Origin: Desulfovibrio sp. UCD-KL4C | Lineage (GTDB): Bacteria; Desulfobacterota; Desulfovibrionia; Desulfovibrionales; Desulfovibrionaceae | Assembly: GCF_006210265.1 (NCBI RefSeq) | Contig: NZ_VCNC01000003.1 | Coordinates: forward strand, 310,001-374,000 | Length of the DNA: 64,000 nt | Reading direction: 5' to 3' | Part shown: piece after piece, positions 23,432 to 31,466 of the stretch | Layout: each line of letters opens with the position of its first letter | Numbering within the stretch: the first letter of the stretch is position 1 | The notes under the pieces: model-generated | The model's input: the letters and a program-made list of their open reading frames with translations, nothing else | Database searches by the model: none | What the model was told of the DNA's origin: nothing | Translations under genes and position numbers: made by a program

Positions 23432-24208
23432 ATGGAATCTGACTTTAGCAAAATCCATAGCATTGCCGTAGTCGGTTCAAGAGGGCAGATGGGAGGTTTT
23501 TTAGCCCTTAAGGCCGAACGGGCAGGGTTGCTTGTCCATAGATTTGATCAGCCTCTTGATGAGAAAGAGATGGTTCGTCTCCTCCCCGTTAGTGATCTCG
23601 TTATTTTATGTGTTCCGGTAACTGTTATGGATGAGGTGCTTAGTAAGGTTGTTCCTCATATGAAAAAAGGTTCTGTTTTATCAGATGTAGGTTCTGTAAA
23701 AGGGCGCCCCTTGCAGCAGATGGTAAGAGCTTATGACGGCCCTGTTGTAGGAACTCACCCTTTATTCGGCGCAACTATTCCTGTTGATTTTGAGCCGACA
23801 GTTGCTCTTGTTGCAGGAAGGGAAGAAGACAAAGGCGCGCTTGAGTCCGTTAAAGATTTTTATAGTCGTTTAGGATTTGGCGCATTCGCATCAACTGAAG
23901 AAGAACATGATCGGGCAATGGCAATGATTCAAAGTTTAAATTTTAGTTCTACCATAGCTTTTTTAGCATGTGCGAGAGAACTGCCTAACATTGAAAAATT
24001 TGTGACTCCGTCTTTCAGGCGTAGGCTTGAGTCCGCGCGTAAAATGGTAACACAGGATAGTGATCTTTTTGTAACTATTTCTGATGCAAATCAGTATAGC
24101 CTTGAAGCTATTCGACTTTTCCGTTCCTTCCTCAGCCTTGCTGCATCCGGTGATATGGACCTCCTTTCCGAACGTGCTTCTTGGTGGTGGCGTGAAAACA
24201 ATACCTAG
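23432..24208 (+). CDS. tyrA: Prephenate dehydrogenase
   Basis: 258 residues from ATG 23432, with AGGGGA 12 nt upstream inside the end of aroA; the frame is open further upstream into aroA but only as overlap. The N-terminal Rossmann fold has VVGSRGQMGGFLALKAERAG. Further marks are SDVGSVKGRP, GTHPLFGATIP and the helical C-terminal dimer domain. It oxidises prephenate (or arogenate) to the tyrosine precursor. No mutase or ACT domain is attached; the chorismate mutase activity is in PheA. Confidence 0.92.
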   Translation: MESDFSKIHSIAVVGSRGQMGGFLALKAERAGLLVHRFDQPLDEKEMVRLLPVSDLVILCVPVTVMDEVLSKVVPHMKKGSVLSDVGSVKGRPLQQMVRAYDGPVVGTHPLFGATIPVDFEPTVALVAGREEDKGALESVKDFYSRLGFGAFASTEEEHDRAMAMIQSLNFSSTIAFLACARELPNIEKFVTPSFRRRLESARKMVTQDSDLFVTISDANQYSLEAIRLFRSFLSLAASGDMDLLSERASWWWRENNT

Positions 24209-24231
24209 GGAGAACTGTATTTAAAAAAAGT

Positions 24232-24266
24232 AAAGCCGCATTCTCCCAGAGGATGCGGCTTTTTTT
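24232..24266 (+). terminator. Terminator between tyrA and trpE
   Basis: AAAGCCGCAT/ATGCGGCTTT with an 11-nt loop and seven T. It splits the aromatic genes into two blocks. The loop TTCTCCC can pair with GGGAGAA at 24208-24214, which overlaps the tyrA stop codon. Confidence 0.88.
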
Positions 24267-24322
24267 ATATTTAGTGTTTTTTGTAAGTGTTAATTAAAAA
24301 AATTTAAAAGGGAGCAGGAGAT

Positions 24323-25735
24323 ATGAAAATCGAATTGACTCAGTACGGCAAATGGTTGCCAGCTGATGTGCAAACACCGATCAGTCTTTATCTTGGACTG
24401 GTTGGAGATGCACCTGGAATACTTCTCGAAAGTGCCGAAGTTGACGGAAGACTTGGACGATACAGTCTTATTGCTTGGGATTTTAGGCTTGTCCTGTCGC
24501 CAGTACGCGGAAAATTATCTGTAGAGTGCGCAGACTCTCGTCTTGCCGGGCTTGCACAGTATTCAGGTATGGATTTTCTGGAAGGGTTACGCGCAGTGAT
24601 GAAAGCTCTGCATGTGAATCCTCAGGAGGAAGTCGGCCCTCTTCCAGCTTTGACAAGAGGATTATACGGCACATTCGGTTACGGTATTGCCGGAATGCTC
24701 GAACCTAAGTTGGCTGATAAAATTCCAGCTAAAGAAGCTGAGGTCCGTTTGGCTCTGCCTGGGCGGGTTGTTTTATTTGACCACTTAAAACATCGTTGCT
24801 GCTTTCTTTCTCTTGATGGAGGGGCCAAGCCGGAATTCACACCTCAGGATTTCAACAGCAAATGCGAACCTACTGTAGTCGGTGAGCCTGTAGCTGTACC
24901 GGGACGTGAAAAGTATATGGAAAACGTTGAAAAAGTGCGTGAACTTATTGCAGAAGGTGAGTGCATTCAGGTGGTTCTTTCTACCCGTTTCTCAGCTCCT
25001 TTCAGCGGTAATTCTTTCGACCTTTATCGTCGTCTCAGGCAGGCAAATCCATCGCCATTTATGTTCTACATGAAATTCAGCCGTGAAGAAATTCTGCTTG
25101 GATCTTCCCCTGAAATGATGGCTCGCTGTGAACGTGGCAGACTCGAAGTCCGTCCAATCGCCGGAACCCGTCCAAGAGGTAAAGATGCTGCTGAAGATAG
25201 AAAATATACCGCAGAGCTTCTTGCTGATCCTAAAGAACGGGCTGAACACGTAATGCTTGTCGATCTTGGTCGTAACGACCTTGGACGTATTGCCAAGCCC
25301 GGCTCTGTTACCGTTGAGAAATTTATGCAGGTTGAATATTTCAGCCATGTTATGCACATGACTTCATATGTAGAAGCTGACCTTCGTGATGAATATGATG
25401 CCATTGATGTCTTGCAGGCCACTTTTCCCGCCGGAACTCTTTCCGGTGCTCCCAAAATAAGAGCAATGGAAATAATTTCTGAACTCGAAGAAGTGCCCCG
25501 CGGACCTTATGGCGGAGCAATCGGTTTTATAGGTCTGGATAAGGATTCAATCAATCTTGATACCGGAATCACCATCCGTTCAATGTGGATCAGAGACGGC
25601 AAGTGTCATTGGCAGGCAGGGGCCGGACTCGTTTACGATTCCGATCCTGAAATGGAATGGAAAGAATGTAACAATAAGGCAAGAGTTTTAAGAGAAATTT
25701 TGCAATCGGAGGGCGGCGATGTTTTTGCTTGTTGA
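24323..25735 (+). CDS. trpE: Anthranilate synthase component I
   Basis: 470 residues. Makes anthranilate from chorismate with ammonia delivered by TrpG. The N-terminal LLESAEVDGRLGRYS holds the tryptophan-binding LLES motif used for feedback inhibition. The chorismate-binding domain shows IQVVLSTRF, FMFYMKF, GSSPEMMARCERG, PIAGTRPRG, LVDLGRNDLGRIA and TFPAGTLSGAPKIRAME. A GGGAGCAGGAG site precedes ATG 24323. No leader peptide with Trp codons lies between the terminator and this gene. It overlaps trpG by 17 nt. Confidence 0.97.
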   Translation: MKIELTQYGKWLPADVQTPISLYLGLVGDAPGILLESAEVDGRLGRYSLIAWDFRLVLSPVRGKLSVECADSRLAGLAQYSGMDFLEGLRAVMKALHVNPQEEVGPLPALTRGLYGTFGYGIAGMLEPKLADKIPAKEAEVRLALPGRVVLFDHLKHRCCFLSLDGGAKPEFTPQDFNSKCEPTVVGEPVAVPGREKYMENVEKVRELIAEGECIQVVLSTRFSAPFSGNSFDLYRRLRQANPSPFMFYMKFSREEILLGSSPEMMARCERGRLEVRPIAGTRPRGKDAAEDRKYTAELLADPKERAEHVMLVDLGRNDLGRIAKPGSVTVEKFMQVEYFSHVMHMTSYVEADLRDEYDAIDVLQATFPAGTLSGAPKIRAMEIISELEEVPRGPYGGAIGFIGLDKDSINLDTGITIRSMWIRDGKCHWQAGAGLVYDSDPEMEWKECNNKARVLREILQSEGGDVFAC

Positions 25736-26291
25736 TAATTTTGATTCATTCACTTTCAATCTGGTTCAGGCTTTCCAGCAACTCGGAGCTGATCCGCTTG
25801 TTCTTAGAAATGATCGCGAGGAAATTCTGGAACTTGCTGAATCCGGAAAGCTTAAAATGGTTTGCCTTTCCCCGGGGCCAAGCAATCCTGAAAATGCAGG
25901 GCTCAGTCTAGAGTTTCTGGCTCGTCTTCCTAAAGAAATACCTGTTCTGGGAGTTTGCTTAGGTCATCAGACTCTCGGGCATTTTGCCGGAGCTTCTGTT
26001 GTGCGTGCGGATCGCATTATGCATGGTAAGACTTCAAAAATTTATCATAATAATGACGGATTGTTCAGCGGACTTGATGACCCCTTTGAAGTCTGCCGCT
26101 ATCATTCTTTAGTGGTTAATGTTGATGAAGCCCCTGAGCATTTGGAACTGACAGCATGGACAAATCAGCAAGAAGTAATGGGACTTCGTTATAAAGATCG
26201 TCCTTGGGCGGGAGTGCAGTTTCATCCAGAGTCGATTTTAACTCCTGACGGACCGAAACTTTTGAAGAACTTCCTTGAGGGAAATATTTAA
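25719..26291 (+). CDS. trpG: Anthranilate synthase component II (glutamine amidotransferase)
   Basis: 190 residues, class I amidotransferase: LLVDNFDSFTFNLVQ at the N-terminus, oxyanion LSPGPSNP, nucleophile motif GVCLGHQTLG (Cys ~79) and catalytic His-Glu in GVQFHPESILTP. It supplies ammonia to TrpE. Starting inside the trpE end indicates translational coupling. PabA is a possible alternative role since such subunits can be shared. Confidence 0.96.
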   Translation: MFLLVDNFDSFTFNLVQAFQQLGADPLVLRNDREEILELAESGKLKMVCLSPGPSNPENAGLSLEFLARLPKEIPVLGVCLGHQTLGHFAGASVVRADRIMHGKTSKIYHNNDGLFSGLDDPFEVCRYHSLVVNVDEAPEHLELTAWTNQQEVMGLRYKDRPWAGVQFHPESILTPDGPKLLKNFLEGNI

Positions 26292-26328
26292 TCAACCATC
26301 ATTAATCTAAGGGAATAGGGTTAGTAAA

Positions 26329-27318
26329 ATGGCGGACTGTGTAACCTCGGCTCTTACAGAGCTTACTTTTGGCAGAGACCTTTCAGCAGAGCTGGCGGGC
26401 TGCGTATTTACCTCTCTTTTTGCAGGAGAAATTTCTCCAGTACAGGCCGGAGCGTTGCTCATGGGACTTCGTGCAAAGGGAGAAACTGCAGCGGAAGTTG
26501 CTTCAGGCGTAAAAGCAGCACTCAAAGAATCTAAACTTGTTAAAGGATTGGGCGGGAAACTTATAGATACATGCGGAACAGGCGGTGACGGCAGTAACAG
26601 CTTTAACTGTTCAACTGCCGTCGCTTTGTATCTGGCAGATATGGGCTATAAGGTCGTTAAGCATGGGAATAGAGCTGTGTCTTCTTCCTGCGGGAGTGCA
26701 GATATTCTTGAAGAACTTGAAATTCCGATAACAACTCTCCCTGAAGATGTGCCTGAAGTTCTCGGCAGTGATAATTTCGTCTTCCTTTTTGCGCAGAATT
26801 ATCATCCGGCCTTTGGGAAAATTGCACCGATCAGAAAAGAGCTGGGTATCCCGACTCTCTTCAATCTGATGGGACCGCTTTTAAATCCAGCCAGACCGAC
26901 TCATCAGATTATTGGTGTCGGCAGACCTGAAATTATGCATCTTATGGCAGAAGTTCTGACTTTAACAGATGTTGATAAGGCATATGTTGTGCATGGAGCA
27001 GGCAATTTTGATGAGCTGACTCCTTTCGGCATTAACAAAGCTATTCTTGTAGAAAATGGAAAACTTACTGAGCTTGAAATTGATTCTGCTGATTATGGTT
27101 TTGCTCTTTCATCGCCTGCGGATGTAGCGGTCACTGACCGTAAAAATGCTCGTGATACGATTCGAAAAGTTTTAAAGGGAAAAGCCCCGCAAGCTATGCT
27201 TGATATGGTTGCGTTAAATCTTGGAGCAGCAATTTCATTACTTGATGGAATCGGCCTTGCTGACGGTATTGAAAAAGCAAAAGCAAAAGTCGCGGTCGGC
27301 GTTAGCAAGGAGTACTAG
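26329..27318 (+). CDS. trpD: Anthranilate phosphoribosyltransferase
   Basis: 329 residues. Transfers the phosphoribosyl group from PRPP to anthranilate. Motifs are [18 protein letters not shown] (PRPP loop), [19 protein letters not shown] and [16 protein letters not shown]. The ATG 26329 lies 37 nt after trpG. No fusion to TrpG is present, unlike in enteric bacteria. Confidence 0.96.
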   Translation: MADCVTSALTELTFGRDLSAELAGCVFTSLFAGEISPVQAGALLMGLRAKGETAAEVASGVKAALKESKLVKGLGGKLIDTCGTGGDGSNSFNCSTAVALYLADMGYKVVKHGNRAVSSSCGSADILEELEIPITTLPEDVPEVLGSDNFVFLFAQNYHPAFGKIAPIRKELGIPTLFNLMGPLLNPARPTHQIIGVGRPEIMHLMAEVLTLTDVDKAYVVHGAGNFDELTPFGINKAILVENGKLTELEIDSADYGFALSSPADVAVTDRKNARDTIRKVLKGKAPQAMLDMVALNLGAAISLLDGIGLADGIEKAKAKVAVGVSKEY

Positions 27319-27321
27319 GAG

Positions 27322-28113
27322 ATGCTTGAGAAATTTCGCATAGCCAAACAACGCGAAGTGGACATGCTCCACAAGGCTGAGTCGAAAGGGGCTTTGCCTG
27401 CGCCTTATGCGGGAGTTCGCCCGTCGTTTGCTGACGCTATCAGGCGTGACAACTTAGGCATGAAAGTTATTGCCGAGTATAAACGGGCTTCCCCTTCCAA
27501 AGGTGATATTAATCTCGGGCTCACGGCTGCCGAAGTGGCAAATATGTATGCCGGAGGAGGAGCTTCTGCAATTTCTGTTTTAACGGAAGAGCAGTATTTT
27601 AAAGGTAATATCTCCTATCTGGACGAAATTAAACCTTGCGGGCTGCCGATGCTTCGCAAAGATTTTCTAGTTGATCCGCTTCAGATTGTGCAGACCGCTT
27701 CAACTCCTGCTTCGGCTCTATTAATTATAGTACGTATGTTTGCTGATGACGGGATGCTTAAAGAGATGATTGATAAAACTCATGAGGCCGGACTTGATTG
27801 TGTTGTTGAGGCTTTTGATATGGCTGATCTTATGCGGGCTAAAAAAGCCGGAGCGCGAGTAATTCAGATTAACAATCGTGATCTTGATACTCTCGGAATC
27901 GACATGAGTAGGTCTCTAGATTTTATTAAAGAACGTGATGACAGCGAAATTTGGATTTGTGCCAGCGGCATTAATGAACCGGATGATTGCATAAAAATGG
28001 CCGAGATCGGTTATGACAGTGTGCTGGTTGGAACATCCATAATGTCGAGCGCAAGCCCGCAGGATAAACTAAATTCTTTAGTAACCGGAGCTAAGTGCGG
28101 AGCTTTGCGATGA
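27322..28113 (+). CDS. trpC: Indole-3-glycerol-phosphate synthase
   Basis: 263 residues, TIM barrel. Visible are VIAEYKRASPSKGDIN, ISVLTEEQYFKGNISYL, LRKDFLVDPLQI, VIQINNRDLDTLGID and SVLVGTSIM, holding the catalytic Lys and Glu residues of TrpC. It starts 3 nt after trpD and overlaps trpF by the ATGA type, indicating tight coupling. It is separate from TrpF, unlike the fused E. coli enzyme. Confidence 0.96.
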   Translation: MLEKFRIAKQREVDMLHKAESKGALPAPYAGVRPSFADAIRRDNLGMKVIAEYKRASPSKGDINLGLTAAEVANMYAGGGASAISVLTEEQYFKGNISYLDEIKPCGLPMLRKDFLVDPLQIVQTASTPASALLIIVRMFADDGMLKEMIDKTHEAGLDCVVEAFDMADLMRAKKAGARVIQINNRDLDTLGIDMSRSLDFIKERDDSEIWICASGINEPDDCIKMAEIGYDSVLVGTSIMSSASPQDKLNSLVTGAKCGALR

Positions 28114-28748
28114 ACATGATTGTTAAAGTTTGTGGCATGACTAGAAAGGAAGACGTTGCAAGTTGCGAAGAACTTGGTGCTGATTTTCTGGGGTTCATTT
28201 TTCATCCTTCCAGCCCGAGGTGTGTGGATGCGGAATTTGTGCGTTCGGTTGAGCTGGCGAAAGCTAAAAAAGTAGGGGTGTTTGTAAAGCAGAGCGCGAC
28301 TGAAGTTCTTGAAACTATGAAGAATGGACAACTTGATTTTGCACAGCTTCACGGTGGACAGAATGAAGAATTTTGTAAAGCTGTCGGCAGGGAACGTGTG
28401 ATTAAAGTGCTCTGGCCTCAGCGGTATGATTCGGTAAAGGAGTTTCAGGCGGATATAGATAGGTATACTCCTTTTTGCCGCTATATGCTCTTTGATGCCG
28501 GAAGTTCCGGAGGTGGACATGGCAAATCGCTCGACTTTTCAATTTTTTCAGAAGTTAAAATCCCGAATCCTTGGTTTTTGGCCGGAGGACTTACAGCAAG
28601 AAATATGCTGGAAGCCATAAGCTGTGCAAAGCCGAGTGGTGTTGATTTGAATTCCGGCGTGGAAGTCAGTCCCGGTATTAAAGATATAAATAAATTGAGT
28701 GCAGCTTTTGTTTCAGTGCACTTAGCAAATAAGAGGAACCAGTCATGA
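28110..28748 (+). CDS. trpF: Phosphoribosylanthranilate isomerase
   Basis: About 212 residues from ATG 28110, which overlaps the trpC stop as ATGA; a second ATG at 28116 (MIVKVCGM) is also possible. Motifs are VKVCGMTRKEDV, FLGFIFHPSSPR, QLHGGQNEEF, LFDAGSSGGGHGKSLDFS and LAGGLTARN, with Asp near the end acting as acid. Isomerises PRA to CdRP in tryptophan synthesis. It overlaps trpB by 4 nt. Confidence 0.95.
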   Translation: MNMIVKVCGMTRKEDVASCEELGADFLGFIFHPSSPRCVDAEFVRSVELAKAKKVGVFVKQSATEVLETMKNGQLDFAQLHGGQNEEFCKAVGRERVIKVLWPQRYDSVKEFQADIDRYTPFCRYMLFDAGSSGGGHGKSLDFSIFSEVKIPNPWFLAGGLTARNMLEAISCAKPSGVDLNSGVEVSPGIKDINKLSAAFVSVHLANKRNQS

Positions 28749-29923
28749 AAAGAGGATACTTTGGAGATTTTGGCGGACAGTTTGTACCGGAGCTGCTTAT
28801 GCCTCCGCTTCTTGAGCTTGAAGAGGCTATGGGGAAAATTTTAAAATCGGCTGAATTCCAACAGGAATTTACCAGTTTGCTTAAAAACTTTGTCGGTCGT
28901 CCTACAGCTCTTACTTATTGTGCTAATCTTTCTCGAGAACTCGGTTTCAATCTCTGGCTGAAACGTGAAGATTTAGCTCACACTGGTGCTCATAAAATTA
29001 ACAACACAGTTGGGCAGGCGTTGTTGACAAAAATGATGGGTAAACCACGGATGATAGCTGAAACAGGAGCTGGTCAGCATGGAGTTGCCACTGCAACAGC
29101 CGCTGCACTTCTTGATCTTGAATGTGAAATTTATATGGGCGCAGTTGACGTTAAACGTCAATCTCACAATGTTCGCCGTATGGAGCTTTTCGGAGCAAAG
29201 TGCATTCCGGTTGAATCCGGCACACAAACTTTAAAAGATGCAATAAACGCTGCGCTTCGCATGTGGATCGCAAATCAGCGCACTACGCATTATTGCTTCG
29301 GAACAGCTGCCGGACCGCATCCGTTCCCGCTTCTCGTAAGAGAATTTCAATCAATAATAGGTCGCGAAGCAAAACAGCAGTTTAAAGAACGTACTGGCGA
29401 GATGCCGTATATGGTTGTTGCTTGCGTAGGCGGTGGTTCCAATGCAATTGGTATGTTCCATGAGTTTGTTAGTGAAGAATCTGTTAAGATTGTTGGAGTA
29501 GAAGCTGCCGGAACAGGTGAACCGGGATGCTTTAATTCCGCTCCGATTAACTTAGGAACTCCAGGGGTTCTGCATGGAGCGCACTCTTTGCTCTTGCAGT
29601 CAGAGGACGGACAGATACTTCCATCACATTCTATTTCTGCCGGACTTGATTACCCCGGAGTAGGTCCTGAGCATGTTCATCTTCATGCATCCGGAAGAGT
29701 TCAGTATGGAATGGTTAATGACAGTCAGGCTATTAATGCTTTTAAGATGCTTTGCCACAATGAAGGGATTCTTCCTGCTCTTGAGAGCTCTCATGCTGTT
29801 GCATGGGCAATCGAGAATAAAGATTCTATTCCAAAAGGTGCAAACGTAATTGTTAACCTTTCCGGTCGTGGCGACAAAGATATGGATATTTTTGAAGACT
29901 ATCTCAAGCAGCACGGAAAATAG
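28745..29923 (+). CDS. trpB: Tryptophan synthase beta chain
   Basis: 392 residues. PLP enzyme that joins indole and serine. Start KRGYFGDFGGQFVPELLM; the PLP lysine is in REDLAHTGAHKINN; the phosphate-binding CVGGGSNAIGMF and the C-terminal LSGRGDKDMDIF are present. This is the standard TrpB1 type that works in a complex with TrpA. GAGGAACC precedes the ATG. Confidence 0.97.
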   Translation: MKRGYFGDFGGQFVPELLMPPLLELEEAMGKILKSAEFQQEFTSLLKNFVGRPTALTYCANLSRELGFNLWLKREDLAHTGAHKINNTVGQALLTKMMGKPRMIAETGAGQHGVATATAAALLDLECEIYMGAVDVKRQSHNVRRMELFGAKCIPVESGTQTLKDAINAALRMWIANQRTTHYCFGTAAGPHPFPLLVREFQSIIGREAKQQFKERTGEMPYMVVACVGGGSNAIGMFHEFVSEESVKIVGVEAAGTGEPGCFNSAPINLGTPGVLHGAHSLLLQSEDGQILPSHSISAGLDYPGVGPEHVHLHASGRVQYGMVNDSQAINAFKMLCHNEGILPALESSHAVAWAIENKDSIPKGANVIVNLSGRGDKDMDIFEDYLKQHGK

Positions 29924-29936
29924 CGGAGCAAATAAA

Positions 29937-30704
29937 ATGATTATTACAACACTTGCTGATAAAATAAATGATGCTAATGCAAAGGGGCGCACAGCTCTTA
30001 TTCCTTTTCTTCCCGGTGGATATCCGGATAAAGAAAAATTCTGGAAAGAAATTCTTGAACTGGATGCTAACGGAGCGGACATAATTGAAATAGGAATGCC
30101 TTTTTCCGATCCTGTTGCGGATGGTCCTGTTGTTGAGGCAGCTTCCCTTAAATGCCTTGATGCCGGAGTTAATTTGAAATGGATTCTTGAAGGATTAGCA
30201 AAAGTCCGTTCGCAGATAAATGCAGGCATCGTACTGATGGGATATTACAATCCGGTACTGCAATACGGTCTTGAAAAGTTTGCGAAAGATGCCAATTCCG
30301 CTGGGGTAAACGGTTTGATTATTGCCGATTTACCGTACGAAGAAGGTGTCGAATTCCGTGATTTACTAGCCAAAAACGAAGTAGCCCTTGTTCCGCTAGT
30401 AGGACTTAATACATCACCTGAACGTATGAAACTATACGCCGATGGTGGGAATGGCTTTTGTTATTTTGTTTCGGTACTTGGAACAACGGGTGATCGTGAT
30501 TCATTGCCGGAAGAAATTAAGGTTGGCCTTAAGCAGGCAAAAGAAATATTTAATATTCCGGTTGCTCTAGGGTTCGGATTGAAACATCCGTCACAGCTGA
30601 TACAGCTTGAAGGGTTGGTTGACGCGGCAGTGTTCGGTTCTGCTCTTATCCGTCATCTCGGTGATGGAAAAAGTTGTGCTGAATTTATGAAGGTTTGGAA
30701 GTAG
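29937..30704 (+). CDS. trpA: Tryptophan synthase alpha chain
   Basis: 255 residues from ATG 29937 (GCGGAGC upstream; earlier in-frame codons lie inside trpB). Releases indole from indole-glycerol phosphate. Conserved are LIPFLPGGYPD, IIEIGMPFSDPVADGPVV with the catalytic Glu and Asp region, and GFGLKHPSQ. It is the last gene of the operon and is followed by a very long hairpin. Confidence 0.96.
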   Translation: MIITTLADKINDANAKGRTALIPFLPGGYPDKEKFWKEILELDANGADIIEIGMPFSDPVADGPVVEAASLKCLDAGVNLKWILEGLAKVRSQINAGIVLMGYYNPVLQYGLEKFAKDANSAGVNGLIIADLPYEEGVEFRDLLAKNEVALVPLVGLNTSPERMKLYADGGNGFCYFVSVLGTTGDRDSLPEEIKVGLKQAKEIFNIPVALGFGLKHPSQLIQLEGLVDAAVFGSALIRHLGDGKSCAEFMKVWK

Positions 30705-30720
30705 GTAAGATTAGAGAAGA

Positions 30721-30785
30721 GTTTTTGGAGTCCAGAGGGGGAACTTTTTTAGGAAAGTTTCCCCTCTGGACTCCTTTTCAAAAAC
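30721..30785. repeat. Long palindrome after trpA (terminator, possibly REP-like)
   Basis: GGAGTCCAGAGGGG (30727-30740) pairs with CCCCTCTGGACTCC (30761-30774), continued inwards by AACTTT/AAAGTT and outwards by GTTTTT/AAAAAC. More than 20 bp of stem is far longer than a terminator needs and looks like a dispersed extragenic palindrome. No second copy was seen in this window. Confidence 0.65.
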
Positions 30786-30803
30786 TTTTATATAGGGAGT
30801 TTT

Positions 30804-31466
30804 TTAATTTTTGTTGGTAGGTTTTGTCTTTTTAATCATGTCAATCAGGTTTGGCATTTCAGTCATGGGATTTGTCAAAGGAATATGTGAAGTTATTCTG
30901 TTTGCGTAGGGTAAAAGGTGCCCAGTTGTATTTAAATTATTACAGTTGATTATTGCTGATTCTAACTTAGCACAGAATATTTCTGCTTCTTGTCTGTTTC
31001 TGGGCATTGGCTTTTCATAGATACTATATTTTTGTTTTAGAAAATTTTTTGCTTCTGTCGCATTCATGAATGACTTTGCTCTTTCAGCAAAATGCAAAAT
31101 ATACCAATATTCAATTGATGGATAATTAAAGAATACAGCCCATTTTGTTCTTTTGTTTGAAAGTTTTTTGGCTGAATTTTGCAGTGTAATGAGACTGTTA
31201 ATCTTGGTTTCTGATAATTGTGTATTTTCAAGATCTGTTAAAAAAAATACAGCGTCAAAACTCGTAGGACATATTAGAATATGTTTTTGTGCAGCTTCAA
31301 TTGAATTTAGTTTTCTTGCATCTATTTTTATGGTGTTCGATTTAGATGAAACACAGCTGTTCAAAACATATTTTGCGTAGTTTATTTCTGTCCTTCCATC
31401 ACAAATTAATAAAATATTTATATTTTGGCGGCGCTGATTTTTTGGTGTGATCTTTGGACGTGCCAT
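30804..31466 (-). CDS. RloB-like protein (Toprim-like nuclease candidate)
   Basis: 220 residues. The N-terminus is basic, then comes ILLICDGRTEINYAKYV (about 18-34), a Toprim-like first motif with Glu27 in place of the catalytic Glu, and FFLTDLEN (about 74-81) with Asp78 and Glu80 where Toprim folds carry DxD. Length and order fit the RloB family. In AbiL and the related PARIS modules the small Toprim-type partner is the toxic effector, held by an AAA ATPase. It starts one base before the stop of the ATPase gene, so the two are translationally coupled. The region is visibly AT-rich. No nuclease activity has been shown for this protein. Confidence 0.7.
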   Translation of the reverse strand: MARPKITPKNQRRQNINILLICDGRTEINYAKYVLNSCVSSKSNTIKIDARKLNSIEAAQKHILICPTSFDAVFFLTDLENTQLSETKINSLITLQNSAKKLSNKRTKWAVFFNYPSIEYWYILHFAERAKSFMNATEAKNFLKQKYSIYEKPMPRNRQEAEIFCAKLESAIINCNNLNTTGHLLPYANRITSHIPLTNPMTEMPNLIDMIKKTKPTNKN

